From Sphingomonas sp. Leaf357 (GTDB taxonomy: Bacteria > Pseudomonadota > Alphaproteobacteria > Sphingomonadales > Sphingomonadaceae), in NCBI RefSeq assembly GCF_001423845.1, contig NZ_LMPM01000001.1, forward strand, positions 905,492 through 969,491: DNA of 64,000 nucleotides. Reading direction: 5' to 3'. The notes under the pieces are model-generated. The model was given only the letters and a program-made list of their open reading frames with translations, was not told the origin of the DNA and did no database searches. Positions 27,901 to 36,128 of the stretch are shown in pieces. A program made the translations under genes and the position numbers. The stretch's first letter is position 1. Each line of letters opens with the position of its first letter.

Positions 27901-28149
27901 ACTGGTCGAGGAGAAGTAGTTGAGATGATCGAGCCCCTTGAGCTGCTGCTCGATCACCTGCGTGGTGGTATTTTCCAGCGTTTGTGCGTCGGCTCCGGGA
28001 TACGTCGCCGTCACCGAAATCGCCGGCGGCGCGATATTGGGGAATTGCGCGATCGCCATCGACCGGATCGCCAGCGCGCCCGCCAGCATCAGCGCGATCG
28101 CGACGACCCAGGCGAAGATCGGCCGGTCGATGAAATAACGGGATAACAT
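24988..28149 (-). CDS. RND multidrug efflux permease, HAE1 family (AcrB/MexB-like)
   Basis: A 1053-aa inner membrane proton antiporter, the normal length for HAE1 pumps. It starts MLSRYFIDRPIFAWVVAI, a hallmark of the family, and has a PGADAQTLENTTTQVIEQ porter segment. TM4 carries the two Asp residues of the proton relay in GLLVDDAIVVVENVER, and motif VVLSAVFLPMAFFGG follows. Twelve TM helices and two large periplasmic loops are expected. Its start abuts the stop of the adaptor gene (shared base region at 28149). It works with the adaptor and the NodT channel to export drugs, solvents or toxic metabolites; substrates cannot be read from sequence. Confidence 0.95.
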   Translation of the reverse strand: MLSRYFIDRPIFAWVVAIALMLAGALAIRSMAIAQFPNIAPPAISVTATYPGADAQTLENTTTQVIEQQLKGLDHLNYFSSTSDASGTATITLTFGQGTDPDTAQVQVQNKIQAATALLPQPVQLQGVRVAKSVKNFALVIAVYSQDGSHDQDDVADLVAAKIQDPLSRITGVGDTQLFGSQYAMRVWIDPYKMQGLKVTTSDIRNAITAQNAQVSAGQIGGLPTVKGQAINAVVTAQSRLQTADQFRAVVLRTNPDGSSVTLGDVARVEIGAEIASSISKYNGHPAAGVAVKLAPGANALKTIAAVKDEIATISKSLPPDIKVAYPLDSTPFVSLSIEEVVKTLVEAVVLVFLVMLVFLQSWRATLIPTIAVPVVLLGTFAILFALGFTINTLTLFGTVLAIGLLVDDAIVVVENVERLIEEEGLSPREAAYTSMKEVSGALIGIGVVLSAVFLPMAFFGGSAGVIYRQFSITIVSSMALSVIVALTLTPALCATLLKPRDEHKKRDTGFFGWFNRTFDRTRDRYSTGVQTVNRRWGRSLIVYGAIFVGMALLFVRLPGGFLPDEDQGTLFTQVVMPAGTTAADTEKVMETVRHHFLDGEKDTIEGFFSISGFSLGGVGQNVGTAFIRLKSWDDRPGSQNEAQAIANRAIRELAQAVPQAKVITFAPPAVLELGNATGFDFELKDEGDKGHAALTAARNQLFGMATQNKMLAQVRPNGLEDAPQLKVNLDLTRATALGVAPADINDTLSTALGGTYINDFIDRGRVKKVFVQADAPFRTRAEDVGALFVRSPTNVMTPVSSFADTGWTKGPMRLERYNGSPAMELQGMAAPGYSSGDAMTAMADLAKKLPPGFSYEWTGLSYEQTASAGQALPLYGLSLLIVFLCLAALYESWSVPIAVLLVVPLGVVGAVLAAMLWGLDNDIYFQVGLITTVGLASKNAILIVEFAEERVAAGMDATKAAFEAAKLRLRPILMTSLAFVFGVLPLAISSGAGSGGRHAIGRSVIGGMLSGTLLAIFFVPLFFVLVKTLFGQHTSRPQENGDTPPSAQLQQA

Positions 28150-29309
28150 TACGGGCGCCCCTGACCAGGCTGCGGTCCGGTCGGTTTAGGCGGAACCGAG
28201 CCCGCCGGGCGCGGCGTCACCTTCATACCGGGCATCACCCCGACCAGCCCGTCGACGATCAGTCTGTCGCCGGGCTTGAGGCCACCGGTAATGACGAACT
28301 TGTCGCCGACGGTCTGCCCCGTCGTGACGATGCGCGGCTGGATCTTGTTGTCGGGGCCGAGCACCAGCGCGGTCGCCTGGCCGCGCTCGTTGCGCGAGAT
28401 GCCGGGCTGTGGCGCAAGGATACCTTGGGCTCGAACGCCCTCGACGATCCGCGCGCGGACGAACAGGCCAGGCATCAGCAATCCCTGCGGGTTGGAAAAG
28501 GTCGCGCGCAGCGTCACCGATCCGGTGTTCTGATCGACCGATACTTCGGCAAATTGCAGCGTACCTTCGATCGGATAGGTCTGCCCGTTCGGCAGGATTA
28601 ATTGCACGCGTGCGCTGCCGTTGGTGACGCCCCCGCCGCTCATCGCCGCCTTTAGGTCGAGCAATTGCGCCGCGGATTGCGACACGTCGACGTACACCGT
28701 GTCGAGCCGCTGGATGGTGGCCAGCACATCGGCCTGGCCGTTCGACACCAGCGCGCCCGGAGTAACTGCGGAGCGCCCGATCCGCCCGCTGATCGGCGCG
28801 CGTATGCGCGTGAAGCCGAGATTGACCTGCGCCGACCGCAGCGATCCTTGCGCCGCGACGACCTGTGCCCGCGCCTGACCGGCGGCGGCATCGGCATTAT
28901 CGGAGTCCTGCTTGCTGATCGCATTGGCCTGGACGAGCTGTCGATAGCGGTCGGCCTGCAGCCCGGTGGAACGGATCGTCGCCTGCGCATTGGCGAGCTG
29001 GCCCTGCGCGTTGAGCACCGATGCGCGATAGGCCGCATCCTCGATCACATACAGCACCTGGCCGGCGCGAACGATTGACCCCTCCTGAAACAGGCGTTGG
29101 CGGATGACGCCCGATACCTGTGGGCGCACGTCCGACGTCTCTGCAGCAGCAATGCGGCCAGGCAACTCGGTCGTTAGCGTGACGGGCTCGGTTTTCATTA
29201 CCACGAACCCGACCGAAGGTGGCGGCGGCGCCGGCGGCGGTGTCTTGCCGCACCCGGCGAGCGCGAGAGTGGAGGCCATGGCGAATGTGCGCAACGTGTG
29301 TCGTGGCAT
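28149..29309 (-). CDS. RND efflux periplasmic adaptor (MFP), AcrA-like lipoprotein
   Basis: A 386-aa membrane fusion protein joining permease and outer membrane channel. The signal ends in a lipobox (TLALAGCGKT), so Cys20-21 region is lipidated. Barrel-sandwich and hairpin segments include ELPGRIAAAETSDVRPQVSG, VIRQRLFQEGSIV and RIRAPISGRIGRSAVTPGAL, all typical of AcrA-type adaptors. A Pro/Gly-rich tail closes the protein. It is the first gene of the operon and is divergent from the TetR regulator. Confidence 0.94.
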   Translation of the reverse strand: MPRHTLRTFAMASTLALAGCGKTPPPAPPPPSVGFVVMKTEPVTLTTELPGRIAAAETSDVRPQVSGVIRQRLFQEGSIVRAGQVLYVIEDAAYRASVLNAQGQLANAQATIRSTGLQADRYRQLVQANAISKQDSDNADAAAGQARAQVVAAQGSLRSAQVNLGFTRIRAPISGRIGRSAVTPGALVSNGQADVLATIQRLDTVYVDVSQSAAQLLDLKAAMSGGGVTNGSARVQLILPNGQTYPIEGTLQFAEVSVDQNTGSVTLRATFSNPQGLLMPGLFVRARIVEGVRAQGILAPQPGISRNERGQATALVLGPDNKIQPRIVTTGQTVGDKFVITGGLKPGDRLIVDGLVGVMPGMKVTPRPAGSVPPKPTGPQPGQGRP

Positions 29310-29352
29310 GGTCGGCTCCGGTAGGGCGGGCGTCCGTCAAACAGGACAGAAA

Positions 29353-29368
29353 TATATCGAATGATATA
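29353..29368. promoter_or_regulatory. Candidate TetR operator palindrome 1
   Basis: TATATC-GAAT-GATATA, a perfect 6-bp inverted repeat with 4-nt spacer, 44 bp upstream of the adaptor start and within the divergent promoter region. The AT-rich block contrasts with its GC-rich surroundings. Confidence 0.5.
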
Positions 29369-29380
29369 AATATGCCAAGC

Positions 29381-29394
29381 GATATAATTGTGTC
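29381..29394. promoter_or_regulatory. Candidate TetR operator palindrome 2
   Basis: GATATAATTGTGTC is an imperfect palindrome (GAYAYAATTRTRTC) 12 bp beyond the first site. Two adjacent sites are common for TetR-type repressors of RND pumps. Confidence 0.4.
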
Positions 29395-29439
29395 AATCGG
29401 TATATTTTAGATTATGCAGGCAGCGGACGGGAGACGATC

Positions 29440-30129
29440 GTGAAGAAGCCGAGAACGACGAGCGGGCGGTATCCGCGCGGGGAGGAAACGAAGCAGCGTA
29501 TCATTGCGACGGCGATCGATATTTTCGGTCGTCAGGGCTTCGTCGGCACATCGACACGCGACATTGCCGCCGCCGCGGGCGTCAATACTCCGGCCATCCA
29601 ATATTATTTCGATAGCAAGCTGGGGTTATACAAGGGTTGTATGGACCAGCTTTCCGCACGGGTCTGGCAGGCGCTAGAACCAGCGGTGACACGATGCGGG
29701 GCGGTCGTTGCGGGCAACCCACCACTCGAAGACATCATCACGTGTATCGGCGACGTACAGAACAGCCTGCTCGATACTTTTTTCGTCGGCGACGACGGCA
29801 ATGCAATCCGACGCTTGCTGGCATGGGAGGATGCAGAAAACGAAGCGAGCATTTCCGATCAGATGATGCGCGACCGGATAGCGATGCCGTTGATCGAGAC
29901 GTTCCGCATAGCAATCGATCGGGTCACGAAAGGCGAATTAAAGCCAGTCGATGTCGATATGCACGCGATGGCGCTAATGGGCGTATCGATGTTCTTTCAC
30001 TTCAATCAGAGCCGCGTGATGGACATGCTGAACTGGACTGCGAATGACGATTTCCTGGATAGGCTCAAGGTTGTCGCGCAGGCACAGTTACGATATGCGC
30101 TGGTCGGGCTATCTGCCGAAGCGCGTTGA
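29440..30129 (+). CDS. TetR-family repressor of the RND operon
   Basis: A 229-aa regulator. The HTH (residues ~15-65) has EETKQRIIATAIDIFGRQGF, TSTRDIAAAAGVNTPAIQYYF and SKLGLYKGC. The ligand domain resembles the DUF1956/CerR-type C-terminus (CIGDVQNSLLDTFF, RLLAWEDAE). It is divergent from the adaptor gene with two palindromes between, so it most likely represses the pump and itself and is released by a pump substrate. Confidence 0.92.
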   Translation: MKKPRTTSGRYPRGEETKQRIIATAIDIFGRQGFVGTSTRDIAAAAGVNTPAIQYYFDSKLGLYKGCMDQLSARVWQALEPAVTRCGAVVAGNPPLEDIITCIGDVQNSLLDTFFVGDDGNAIRRLLAWEDAENEASISDQMMRDRIAMPLIETFRIAIDRVTKGELKPVDVDMHAMALMGVSMFFHFNQSRVMDMLNWTANDDFLDRLKVVAQAQLRYALVGLSAEAR

Positions 30130-30434
30130 GCGCGATGACTTGTGGCGAACGGCTTTGTGCGTGGTTGATTGAAACGATGTCTCGATCCGCCGGTACGAAC
30201 GGCTGCTTTCGGGAAAGCTGCGGTCACTATTCAATGGCCAGTGTTGGGGTGCGTAGCTGCCGTCGTTCCAGATGAACGAACGGTTGATGCCGCGACCACG
30301 CCTCCCAAAAGCGGACGTGCCACTCCCCACCACATTCGACGCGGTGCTTGGCACCGCGTCGAGGGTCTGAGAGTTGGCACCGGGGCGCCGCCGGGATGAT
30401 CGCATCCATCATCATCATCAAAACCACCGACACT
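30130..30434. other. Intergenic region with dispersed motif copies
   Basis: About 300 bp between TetR and the serine recombinase. It holds two copies of motifs seen elsewhere (CTGCTTTCGGGAAAGC near 30207 and CTCCCAAAAGCGGACGTGCC near 30301) and a short CAT-repeat near 30405-30418. It lies at the right flank of the recombinase gene's 3' end and may include the boundary of that cassette. Confidence 0.45.
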
Positions 30435-32129
30435 TTACGGCCGAACGTCGCAACGAAAATGCTCTATTTGCTTCTCCCAGTTAGCCGGCAGATCAGCGGT
30501 AAACGCCAGCCGTTTGGCGTCGATCGTCGCGACTTGGCGACCAGCGACGACGTCATCGACGATGGCCGGCGCGAGGAACGCGAGCCGGACGACACGAGTG
30601 ATGTAGGATTTCACCACCCCCTCGGCCTCGGCCAGCTCGCGGACGGTGACCTCGCCGCGCTGGAGCTGCGCCCACCATCTGTGCGCCTTGACCAGCAGCT
30701 TGATCATCGAAGCATCTGGCGGAGCGGCGGCCATGCTGCGACCATCGTTTTGCACGAGCCTGAGGCGATGGCCGGTCCGCGTCATCCGGACGGGGCAGGT
30801 AAGGGTGATGATCGTGTCGGCGTTGGAGGGCGGTGACACCGAGAGATGCTGCGCGACCGCTGCCGTGAGGAGTTCGATCCTGACCTCTGTCGGATGCACT
30901 ATGATGCTGGCGATGGTCGCGCGCAGGATGTTGGGATCGCGCTGGCGGATCGTTGCGGCAGTGGCACACGCTGTGCTGAAGATGCGGTTCATGTCTAGTA
31001 GCGCGAGCGGGATGCCAGCGCGCGCCATTAGCGCCATCGGATCGTCGAAGGCCGCCGCCAGCGCTTCGATGGTGGCGGTCTCGATCTCGCGCGCCGGGAT
31101 GCGCGTGCCCTTTCCGTTGCCGGTACCGTGATGCGCTGACTGACTGACATAATAGCGATAGCGTACCTTGCCGTTGTCACCACCGTTCGGCACCGCCTTG
31201 CAGGCATGCGCCGCGATCAGCTTCTCGCCGGTATCGTCGACGATCAGTCCGGCGAGCAGGCTGCCGCTTGCGGTGTTCGACCTGCGCCGCAGACCCGGCA
31301 CATGCCCGGCTAGGAGCGTCTGGGTAGCGTCCCAGATCTGGCGATCGACGATGGGCTGGTGCAGTCCCTTGTGGCGCTGGTCACGATGCGGGATCTCGCC
31401 GATATAGATCGGGCTCTTGAGGATGGCGTAAATCTGCCCCCGGCTGAACGGGACCCCGCCGAAGGCCCGGCCATTGGCCATCTGGCGCACCGGTGTGAGG
31501 ATCCGCTCGGCACTCAGCCGATCGACCAGCGAGCGGACATTGCCGATGTCGAGATAGCGCTGGAAGATATCACGCACGATTACCGCATGCTGCTCGACGA
31601 TCTCGAGCGTGCGGCCGTCGGGCTTATAGCCAAGCGGCGGGAGACCACCCATCCACATGCCCTTGGCCTTGGACGCGGCGATCTTGTCGCGGATCCGCTC
31701 GGCGGTCACCTCACGCTCGAACTGCGCGAACGACAGCAGCATGTTGAGCGTAAGGCGTCCCATGCTGGTGGTGGTGTTGAACGACTGGGTGATCGACACG
31801 AACGACACGCCGGCCCTGTCGAAGATCTCGACCAGCTTCGAGAAATCGAGCAGCGAGCGGGTCAGCCGGTCAACCTTGTAGACGACGATGATATCGACCT
31901 TGCCTGCGGCGATGTCGCCGAGCAGGCGCTGGAGGGCAGGGCGCTCCAGCGTTCCACCCGACAGGCCGCCATCGTCATAGATATCGGGGAGCGCATTCCA
32001 GCCTTCGCTGGCCTGTGAAAGCACATAGGCGGCACACGCCTCGCGTTGCGCATCGAGCGAGTTGAACGCCTGCTCCAGCCCCTCGTCGCTCGACTTGCGC
32101 GTGTAGATCGCACAGCGAACCCGGTTCAT
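30435..32129 (-). CDS. Large serine recombinase
   Basis: A 564-aa site-specific recombinase. The N-terminal resolvase domain has CAIYTRKSSDEGLEQ with the nucleophile Ser, YDDGGLSGGTLERPALQRLL and KVDRLTRSLLDF. A Recombinase domain follows (PPLGYKPDGRTLEIVEQHA; RGQIYAILKSPIYIGEI) and then a zinc-ribbon-poor C-terminal half. ATG 32129 overlaps the DUF2924 stop (ATGA). With DUF2924 and DUF3489 it forms a three-gene cassette that recurs in alphaproteobacterial genomes and probably mediates its own insertion. It looks intact. Confidence 0.93.
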   Translation of the reverse strand: MNRVRCAIYTRKSSDEGLEQAFNSLDAQREACAAYVLSQASEGWNALPDIYDDGGLSGGTLERPALQRLLGDIAAGKVDIIVVYKVDRLTRSLLDFSKLVEIFDRAGVSFVSITQSFNTTTSMGRLTLNMLLSFAQFEREVTAERIRDKIAASKAKGMWMGGLPPLGYKPDGRTLEIVEQHAVIVRDIFQRYLDIGNVRSLVDRLSAERILTPVRQMANGRAFGGVPFSRGQIYAILKSPIYIGEIPHRDQRHKGLHQPIVDRQIWDATQTLLAGHVPGLRRRSNTASGSLLAGLIVDDTGEKLIAAHACKAVPNGGDNGKVRYRYYVSQSAHHGTGNGKGTRIPAREIETATIEALAAAFDDPMALMARAGIPLALLDMNRIFSTACATAATIRQRDPNILRATIASIIVHPTEVRIELLTAAVAQHLSVSPPSNADTIITLTCPVRMTRTGHRLRLVQNDGRSMAAAPPDASMIKLLVKAHRWWAQLQRGEVTVRELAEAEGVVKSYITRVVRLAFLAPAIVDDVVAGRQVATIDAKRLAFTADLPANWEKQIEHFRCDVRP

Positions 32130-32545
32130 GCCGCAGCCTTTTTGCTCTTCAGTCCGAAGAAAACCGGCCCCGACCAGCGCGTGCCGGTGATTGCGCGGGC
32201 GACCTCGGACAGCGAGTTCCACACCGCCCCGTTCCAGCGGATCATGCCGTCCTCGCCGACCTCGACGATGTGGGCGGTGCCGTTCCACTCGCGGATCAGC
32301 CGCGTGCCAGGCCGCACCGTTTGGGTCACGGTCTTGGCGGCCCCGAGCTGTGCAAGCCGTTGCTGGCTGATCCGTGACAGACCGCCCAGTGCCCGCGCCT
32401 GCAGCTCATAGCCAAGCGCCATCCGCAACAGGCTGGGGCTGATCAGTGGCACCGGCGCGTCCTTCAGCGCGCGCCATTCATCGCGCAGCCGCGCCGACGA
32501 CATCGTCGTCAGCGCGGCCAGCTGGTCTTCGACGCTCGTGGTCAC
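32126..32545 (-). CDS. DUF2924 domain protein of the recombinase cassette
   Basis: A 139-aa protein. It has LRDEWRALKDAPVPLISPSL, LRMALGYELQARALGGLS and the C-terminal TRLIREWNGTAHIVEVGEDG with a short beta-barrel-like end, all typical of DUF2924. Members sit beside serine recombinases, so a DNA-binding or recombination-directionality role is plausible but unproven. It overlaps both neighbours by four bases. Confidence 0.88.
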   Translation of the reverse strand: MTTSVEDQLAALTTMSSARLRDEWRALKDAPVPLISPSLLRMALGYELQARALGGLSRISQQRLAQLGAAKTVTQTVRPGTRLIREWNGTAHIVEVGEDGMIRWNGAVWNSLSEVARAITGTRWSGPVFFGLKSKKAAA

Positions 32546-33063
32546 GCTGTCACGCCTGCGATACGGTAGCAGGTCTGGTCACCCCGCTTGGACTTCTCGA
32601 GCACATGGCCTTTCTTGCGAAGGCCCGTCAGCGCCGCCCGCGTCGTGTGCGGCAGCCAGCCGGTCGCCGCGATCAGGTCGGCCAGAGTCGCTCCCTCCTC
32701 GCGACCGAGCAGCGCCAAGACGGCGCTGGCCTTGGTCACGCGGGGCGCGTCTGGCGCGGCGGGTGAGTGGGCAGGGGCCTCGCCAGCCTCACCGCCGCCA
32801 TCTCCGGTGGCGATACCGATCGCGGCGTTACCGGCGTCGGTGATGTACAGGCCGTAGGCGACATCGCCATCGACACGGTGCGTGGCGAGCTTGTCGCTAG
32901 TCTCGCGTTCTTCCGCCAACCCCCGCTTCACCAGCCCGGCGATCGCTTTGGTCAGGCGGGCACCGGCACCGCTTACAGTCTCCGGGGCCGGCAGCAGGCT
33001 GCCGGCGCTGCGCTGCGCGGCGGTGGACAAGAGAATGCTCTCGAGATCGGTCAGTTTGGTCAT
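32542..33063 (-). CDS. DUF3489 winged-helix protein of the recombinase cassette
   Basis: A 173-aa protein and the first gene of the cassette. The C-terminal part (TKASAVLALLGREEGATLAD; TGWLPHTTRAALTGLRKKGH) is a winged helix characteristic of DUF3489. The N-terminal ~90 residues form a second small helical domain. It probably binds DNA and may regulate the cassette. The stop overlaps the DUF2924 start by four bases. Confidence 0.88.
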   Translation of the reverse strand: MTKLTDLESILLSTAAQRSAGSLLPAPETVSGAGARLTKAIAGLVKRGLAEERETSDKLATHRVDGDVAYGLYITDAGNAAIGIATGDGGGEAGEAPAHSPAAPDAPRVTKASAVLALLGREEGATLADLIAATGWLPHTTRAALTGLRKKGHVLEKSKRGDQTCYRIAGVTA

Positions 33064-33179
33064 GGTGGTGGTCCTTGGTTAAGGCGAGCGGCACGCTTGC
33101 CGCTCCCACCATCCACAGCCCCGTCGATCTCGCATCGGCGGGGCGGGCGGCCTCATTCCCGGCCGCGATTCAGTAGGCA

Positions 33180-33255
33180 CACGTTTGCTCTGGTTGCAGC
33201 AGAAGTCGAATGGTTTGTGGAGAGCGCGCACCAGGAGTTCGATCTCACGGTTTGA
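33180..33255 (+). other. Possible relic of a gene 3' end
   Basis: An open frame ends HTFALVAAEVEWFVESAHQE, then FDLTV and TGA at 33253. It shares VEWFV and 17 identical bases with the gene end at the left edge of the window. It lies between the recombinase cassette and the IS481 relic and may mark the cassette's insertion target. Confidence 0.3.
33203..33219 (+). repeat. 17-bp direct repeat, copy 2 (outside the recombinase cassette)
   Basis: Identical to 74-90 (AAGTCGAATGGTTTGTG). It sits 140 bp upstream of the DUF3489 start. Confidence 0.4.
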
Positions 33256-33291
33256 TGGTGCGATCTTTCCGTTGGATTGGAAGGAGGCCTT

Positions 33292-33936
33292 GTGGGACAG
33301 GTTCGTCACGAGTGCGACACGACCACGCACGCCGTTAGAGCAGCAATACAGCGATCGCACGCGTCGCTCACGGCGCCGAGCCGGGAGCTGGGGATCAACT
33401 CCAAAACGGTGGCGAAGTGGCGCAAGAGGGCGACGGTCTTGGATCTGAAGACTGGGCCGAAGGCCCCTCATTCATCGACCAAGACAGAAGCCGAGAAGGC
33501 GATGGTCGTCGCGTTCCGGCGGCACATGCTGCTGCCGCTCGATGACTGCCTCTACGCCCTGCAGCGGTCGATCCCACAACCGAAACACCGCGTGGTCGCG
33601 CCAGATGCGCTTCGATATTATCTGCGATACACACGACATCGAACACCGGCTCACCAAGGCGAACCATCCTTGAACGAACGGTTAGAGCCTGCCCTGGTGA
33701 AGGCCGGGGTCGAGCGGATGAACTGCACGATCAATTAAGCCACCGTCAAACGCTTCCATTACGAAGGTCACGACAAGCTGCGGACGCGCCTCGCCGACTT
33801 TATGGCCGCCCATAACATTGTCCAACGGCTTAAGACGCTCAGCGGCCTCACACCCGACGAATACATCGCCAAGATCTGGACCTCAAAGCCAGACCGAATC
33901 TTCGTCGATCCGATCCACCAGATGCCGGGATTAAAT
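33292..33936 (+). pseudogene. IS481-family transposase, internally deleted
   Basis: Starts with GTG after AAGGAGG and reads VGQVRHECDTTTHAVRAAIQ, then TVAKWRKRATV and LPLDDCLYALQ, the normal N-terminus of an IS481 transposase. It then jumps to RFDIICDTHDIEHRLTKANHP in another frame, a TGA where Trp is expected, VERMNCTIN, a stop, and the normal C-terminal part HEYI-like TPDEYIAKIW...HQMPGLN. The DDE catalytic core is deleted. The relic ends directly against the stop codon of the TonB receptor gene. Confidence 0.85.
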
Positions 33937-33938
33937 GC

Positions 33939-36128
33939 CTATATATGCAGGCCCAGTGTGATACCGAAAGTCCGCGGGGCGCCCCGTTCCTGCACATCGC
34001 CCAGTCCGGTTACACCGAGGCGGGCAATGTAATATTCGGCATTGTTGAGGTTCTTGCCCCAGATACGCGCATCGAACTTCTTGTCCGCCGACGTCCACAA
34101 CAGCGACGCGTTGACCATCGTGTAAGCCGGTTGCACCAGACGGTTGTCCGATTGCCAGAAAAACCCGTCATTGTAGACGACCGTTATGGATGGCTGCAGC
34201 CGTCCGCCGTCATGAAGGTCCACATTGTAGGCAGCGGTCACAGTGCCCGAGAAGGGCGGGGTGACAATCGTCTTATTGCCGCGCTGGTCTTGCGGCGGCA
34301 GGCGCACCCCGTTTTGGGTCAGCGCGATGCCGTTGGGATAGCTGGCATATTTGCCGTCCTGTATTGAAAACCCGCCGGACAGGCGAAACGAGCGGGTCAG
34401 TGCCGCCTCGAAATCCGCTTCGATGCCCTTGATGTGCGCGGCGGCGGCGTTCGAGGTAATCGTGCCGCCGAGAAACGAACTGAGCACCTGAACGTTTTTG
34501 TCATCATAATAGAAACCGTCGATGTTGAAGCGAAGGCGCCGGTTGAACAATTCCGTCTTGAGGCCGATTTCGTAGGCGTCCAGCGTTTCGGGCTGGAAGC
34601 TGTTGCCCGGTAGGCGGAGATTAAAACCGCCGCTCTTGAAGCCTCGATTGTAGGACGCGTAGGCCGAAATATCGTCGGTGAAATGGTGGTTCAGCGCCGC
34701 GCGGTAGGTCAGCTTGCTGAAGCTTTGCTTAAGCTGTTGCGAAACGGCGTAAGTCTGCGTGAAAGTCTGATCCTCCGTGGTATAGCGCAGGCCGAGCGTC
34801 AACTCGGTTTTGGGCAGCAACTCAGCGGTTACCTGGCCGAAACCGGCATAGGAGATGGCGTGCTGCTGGTCTTCGCTCGAACGATTGCCGTTGATTATGA
34901 CTGACTGATACTGGCCAACGGAGTTGAAATAATAGGCGCCGACGATCCACTTGATCTTGCCGGTGTTCGGGCCAGAAAGCTGAATTTCCTCCGAGAAATT
35001 GTGAGCGGTGGGGTTGAGCTGCACGTTGGCCACGCGCCGCGACGTCACGTCATTGTCCAGATCGTACTGAACGGTCGTCTTGCGATACGATACGAGGTTC
35101 ATCAGCTTGATCGCGCCAAGTTCCTGATCGATGCGGAACGACACGCCGCCCGTATTCACACGGTTGCGGTTGTAATAATCGTTAAGGCTGTTGTATTTGC
35201 CCGGATAGGTGCTGCCGTCGATCGGTGAGATTGCGCCCTGCGGCTTCTGATAGGCATTGGTCGATACAGAATGCGCATAGTCGCCGGCGAGGGTGAAGCT
35301 GGTTTCCGCAGTCGGCTCGAACAGGATTTTGCTGCGCAGGCTATAATTGCCGCGCGCCTGATGATATTGGTCGACACCCAGCGTCAAGTTGCGGCCGAAG
35401 CCCTTGCCCTGATTTTCATAAAGCGCGCCAAAATCGGCGGTCAGGTTCTTGGCCAGCCCACCGGTCACATAAGCGGAGGCGGTGACGGTGTCGTAATTGC
35501 CGTACCCGACGCTGAGATCGGCATGCGGATCCGCCGAGGGGCGCCGGGTGGTGATCTGAATCACGCCGCCGGTGGCGTTGCGACCGAACAATGTGCCTTG
35601 CGGCCCGCGCAACACCTCGACCTGCTGGATGTTGTTGAAGCTGAAGATATTGGTCTGCGGTGCGGAGATGTAGACGCCGTCGATATACATGGCGACGGCC
35701 TGTTCGGCGCTCGGATCGAACAGGGCCGATCCGACGCCGCGCAGATAGGGATTGCCGACGTTCGCCGGGCTGGTGATGACCAGACCGGGCACCGATGCGG
35801 TGAGGCTTTGGGTGCCGGTCACGCCGCGCACCTGCGCGTCCTCCGCGGTGATCGCGACGACCGAGACGGGCACCTTTTGGATATTCTCCGAACGACGCTG
35901 CGCCGTGACGATAATTTCCTGCAACCCTTCGTTCGCCGGCTCGGGAGCTGCCTGAGGTGCGGCTTGCGGAGCGGGGGCGGCGGCATCCGACGCTGGTTGA
36001 AGCGGGGCCGCATTTGCGATGACTGGGGCGGTGAGCGCAGTCGCCGCCAGTAATGCGAAGATGTTGCGTCGGGCGCTGATCCCCGAACCGATCTTCCGTG
36101 CGGCGCTGTGAACGGTGTGTGCAGTCAT
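33939..36128 (-). CDS. TonB-dependent outer membrane receptor
   Basis: A 729-aa receptor starting at ATG 36128. Residues 1-~46 contain a basic region and a signal core (IFALLAATALTAPVIANA). An Ala/Pro-rich spacer leads to QEIIVTAQRRSENIQKVPVS, the TonB box and plug start. The plug has LRGVGSALFDPSAEQAVAMY and VEVLRGPQGTLFGRNATGGV. The 22-strand barrel ends in FGITLGLHI. This group (often annotated as pesticin/ferric receptors) is used by sphingomonads for organic nutrients. Being divergent from the monooxygenase gene and at the edge of a catabolic cluster, it probably imports the cluster's substrate. Confidence 0.92.
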   Translation of the reverse strand: MTAHTVHSAARKIGSGISARRNIFALLAATALTAPVIANAAPLQPASDAAAPAPQAAPQAAPEPANEGLQEIIVTAQRRSENIQKVPVSVVAITAEDAQVRGVTGTQSLTASVPGLVITSPANVGNPYLRGVGSALFDPSAEQAVAMYIDGVYISAPQTNIFSFNNIQQVEVLRGPQGTLFGRNATGGVIQITTRRPSADPHADLSVGYGNYDTVTASAYVTGGLAKNLTADFGALYENQGKGFGRNLTLGVDQYHQARGNYSLRSKILFEPTAETSFTLAGDYAHSVSTNAYQKPQGAISPIDGSTYPGKYNSLNDYYNRNRVNTGGVSFRIDQELGAIKLMNLVSYRKTTVQYDLDNDVTSRRVANVQLNPTAHNFSEEIQLSGPNTGKIKWIVGAYYFNSVGQYQSVIINGNRSSEDQQHAISYAGFGQVTAELLPKTELTLGLRYTTEDQTFTQTYAVSQQLKQSFSKLTYRAALNHHFTDDISAYASYNRGFKSGGFNLRLPGNSFQPETLDAYEIGLKTELFNRRLRFNIDGFYYDDKNVQVLSSFLGGTITSNAAAAHIKGIEADFEAALTRSFRLSGGFSIQDGKYASYPNGIALTQNGVRLPPQDQRGNKTIVTPPFSGTVTAAYNVDLHDGGRLQPSITVVYNDGFFWQSDNRLVQPAYTMVNASLLWTSADKKFDARIWGKNLNNAEYYIARLGVTGLGDVQERGAPRTFGITLGLHI

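Noticed and set aside
29603..30047. Possible extra genes inside the TetR gene frames
   Set aside because: Shadows of the TetR gene.
30405..30418. Short CAT repeat near the recombinase 3' end as a CRISPR or tandem-repeat locus
   Set aside because: Only about four trinucleotide units; no spacers or further repeats.
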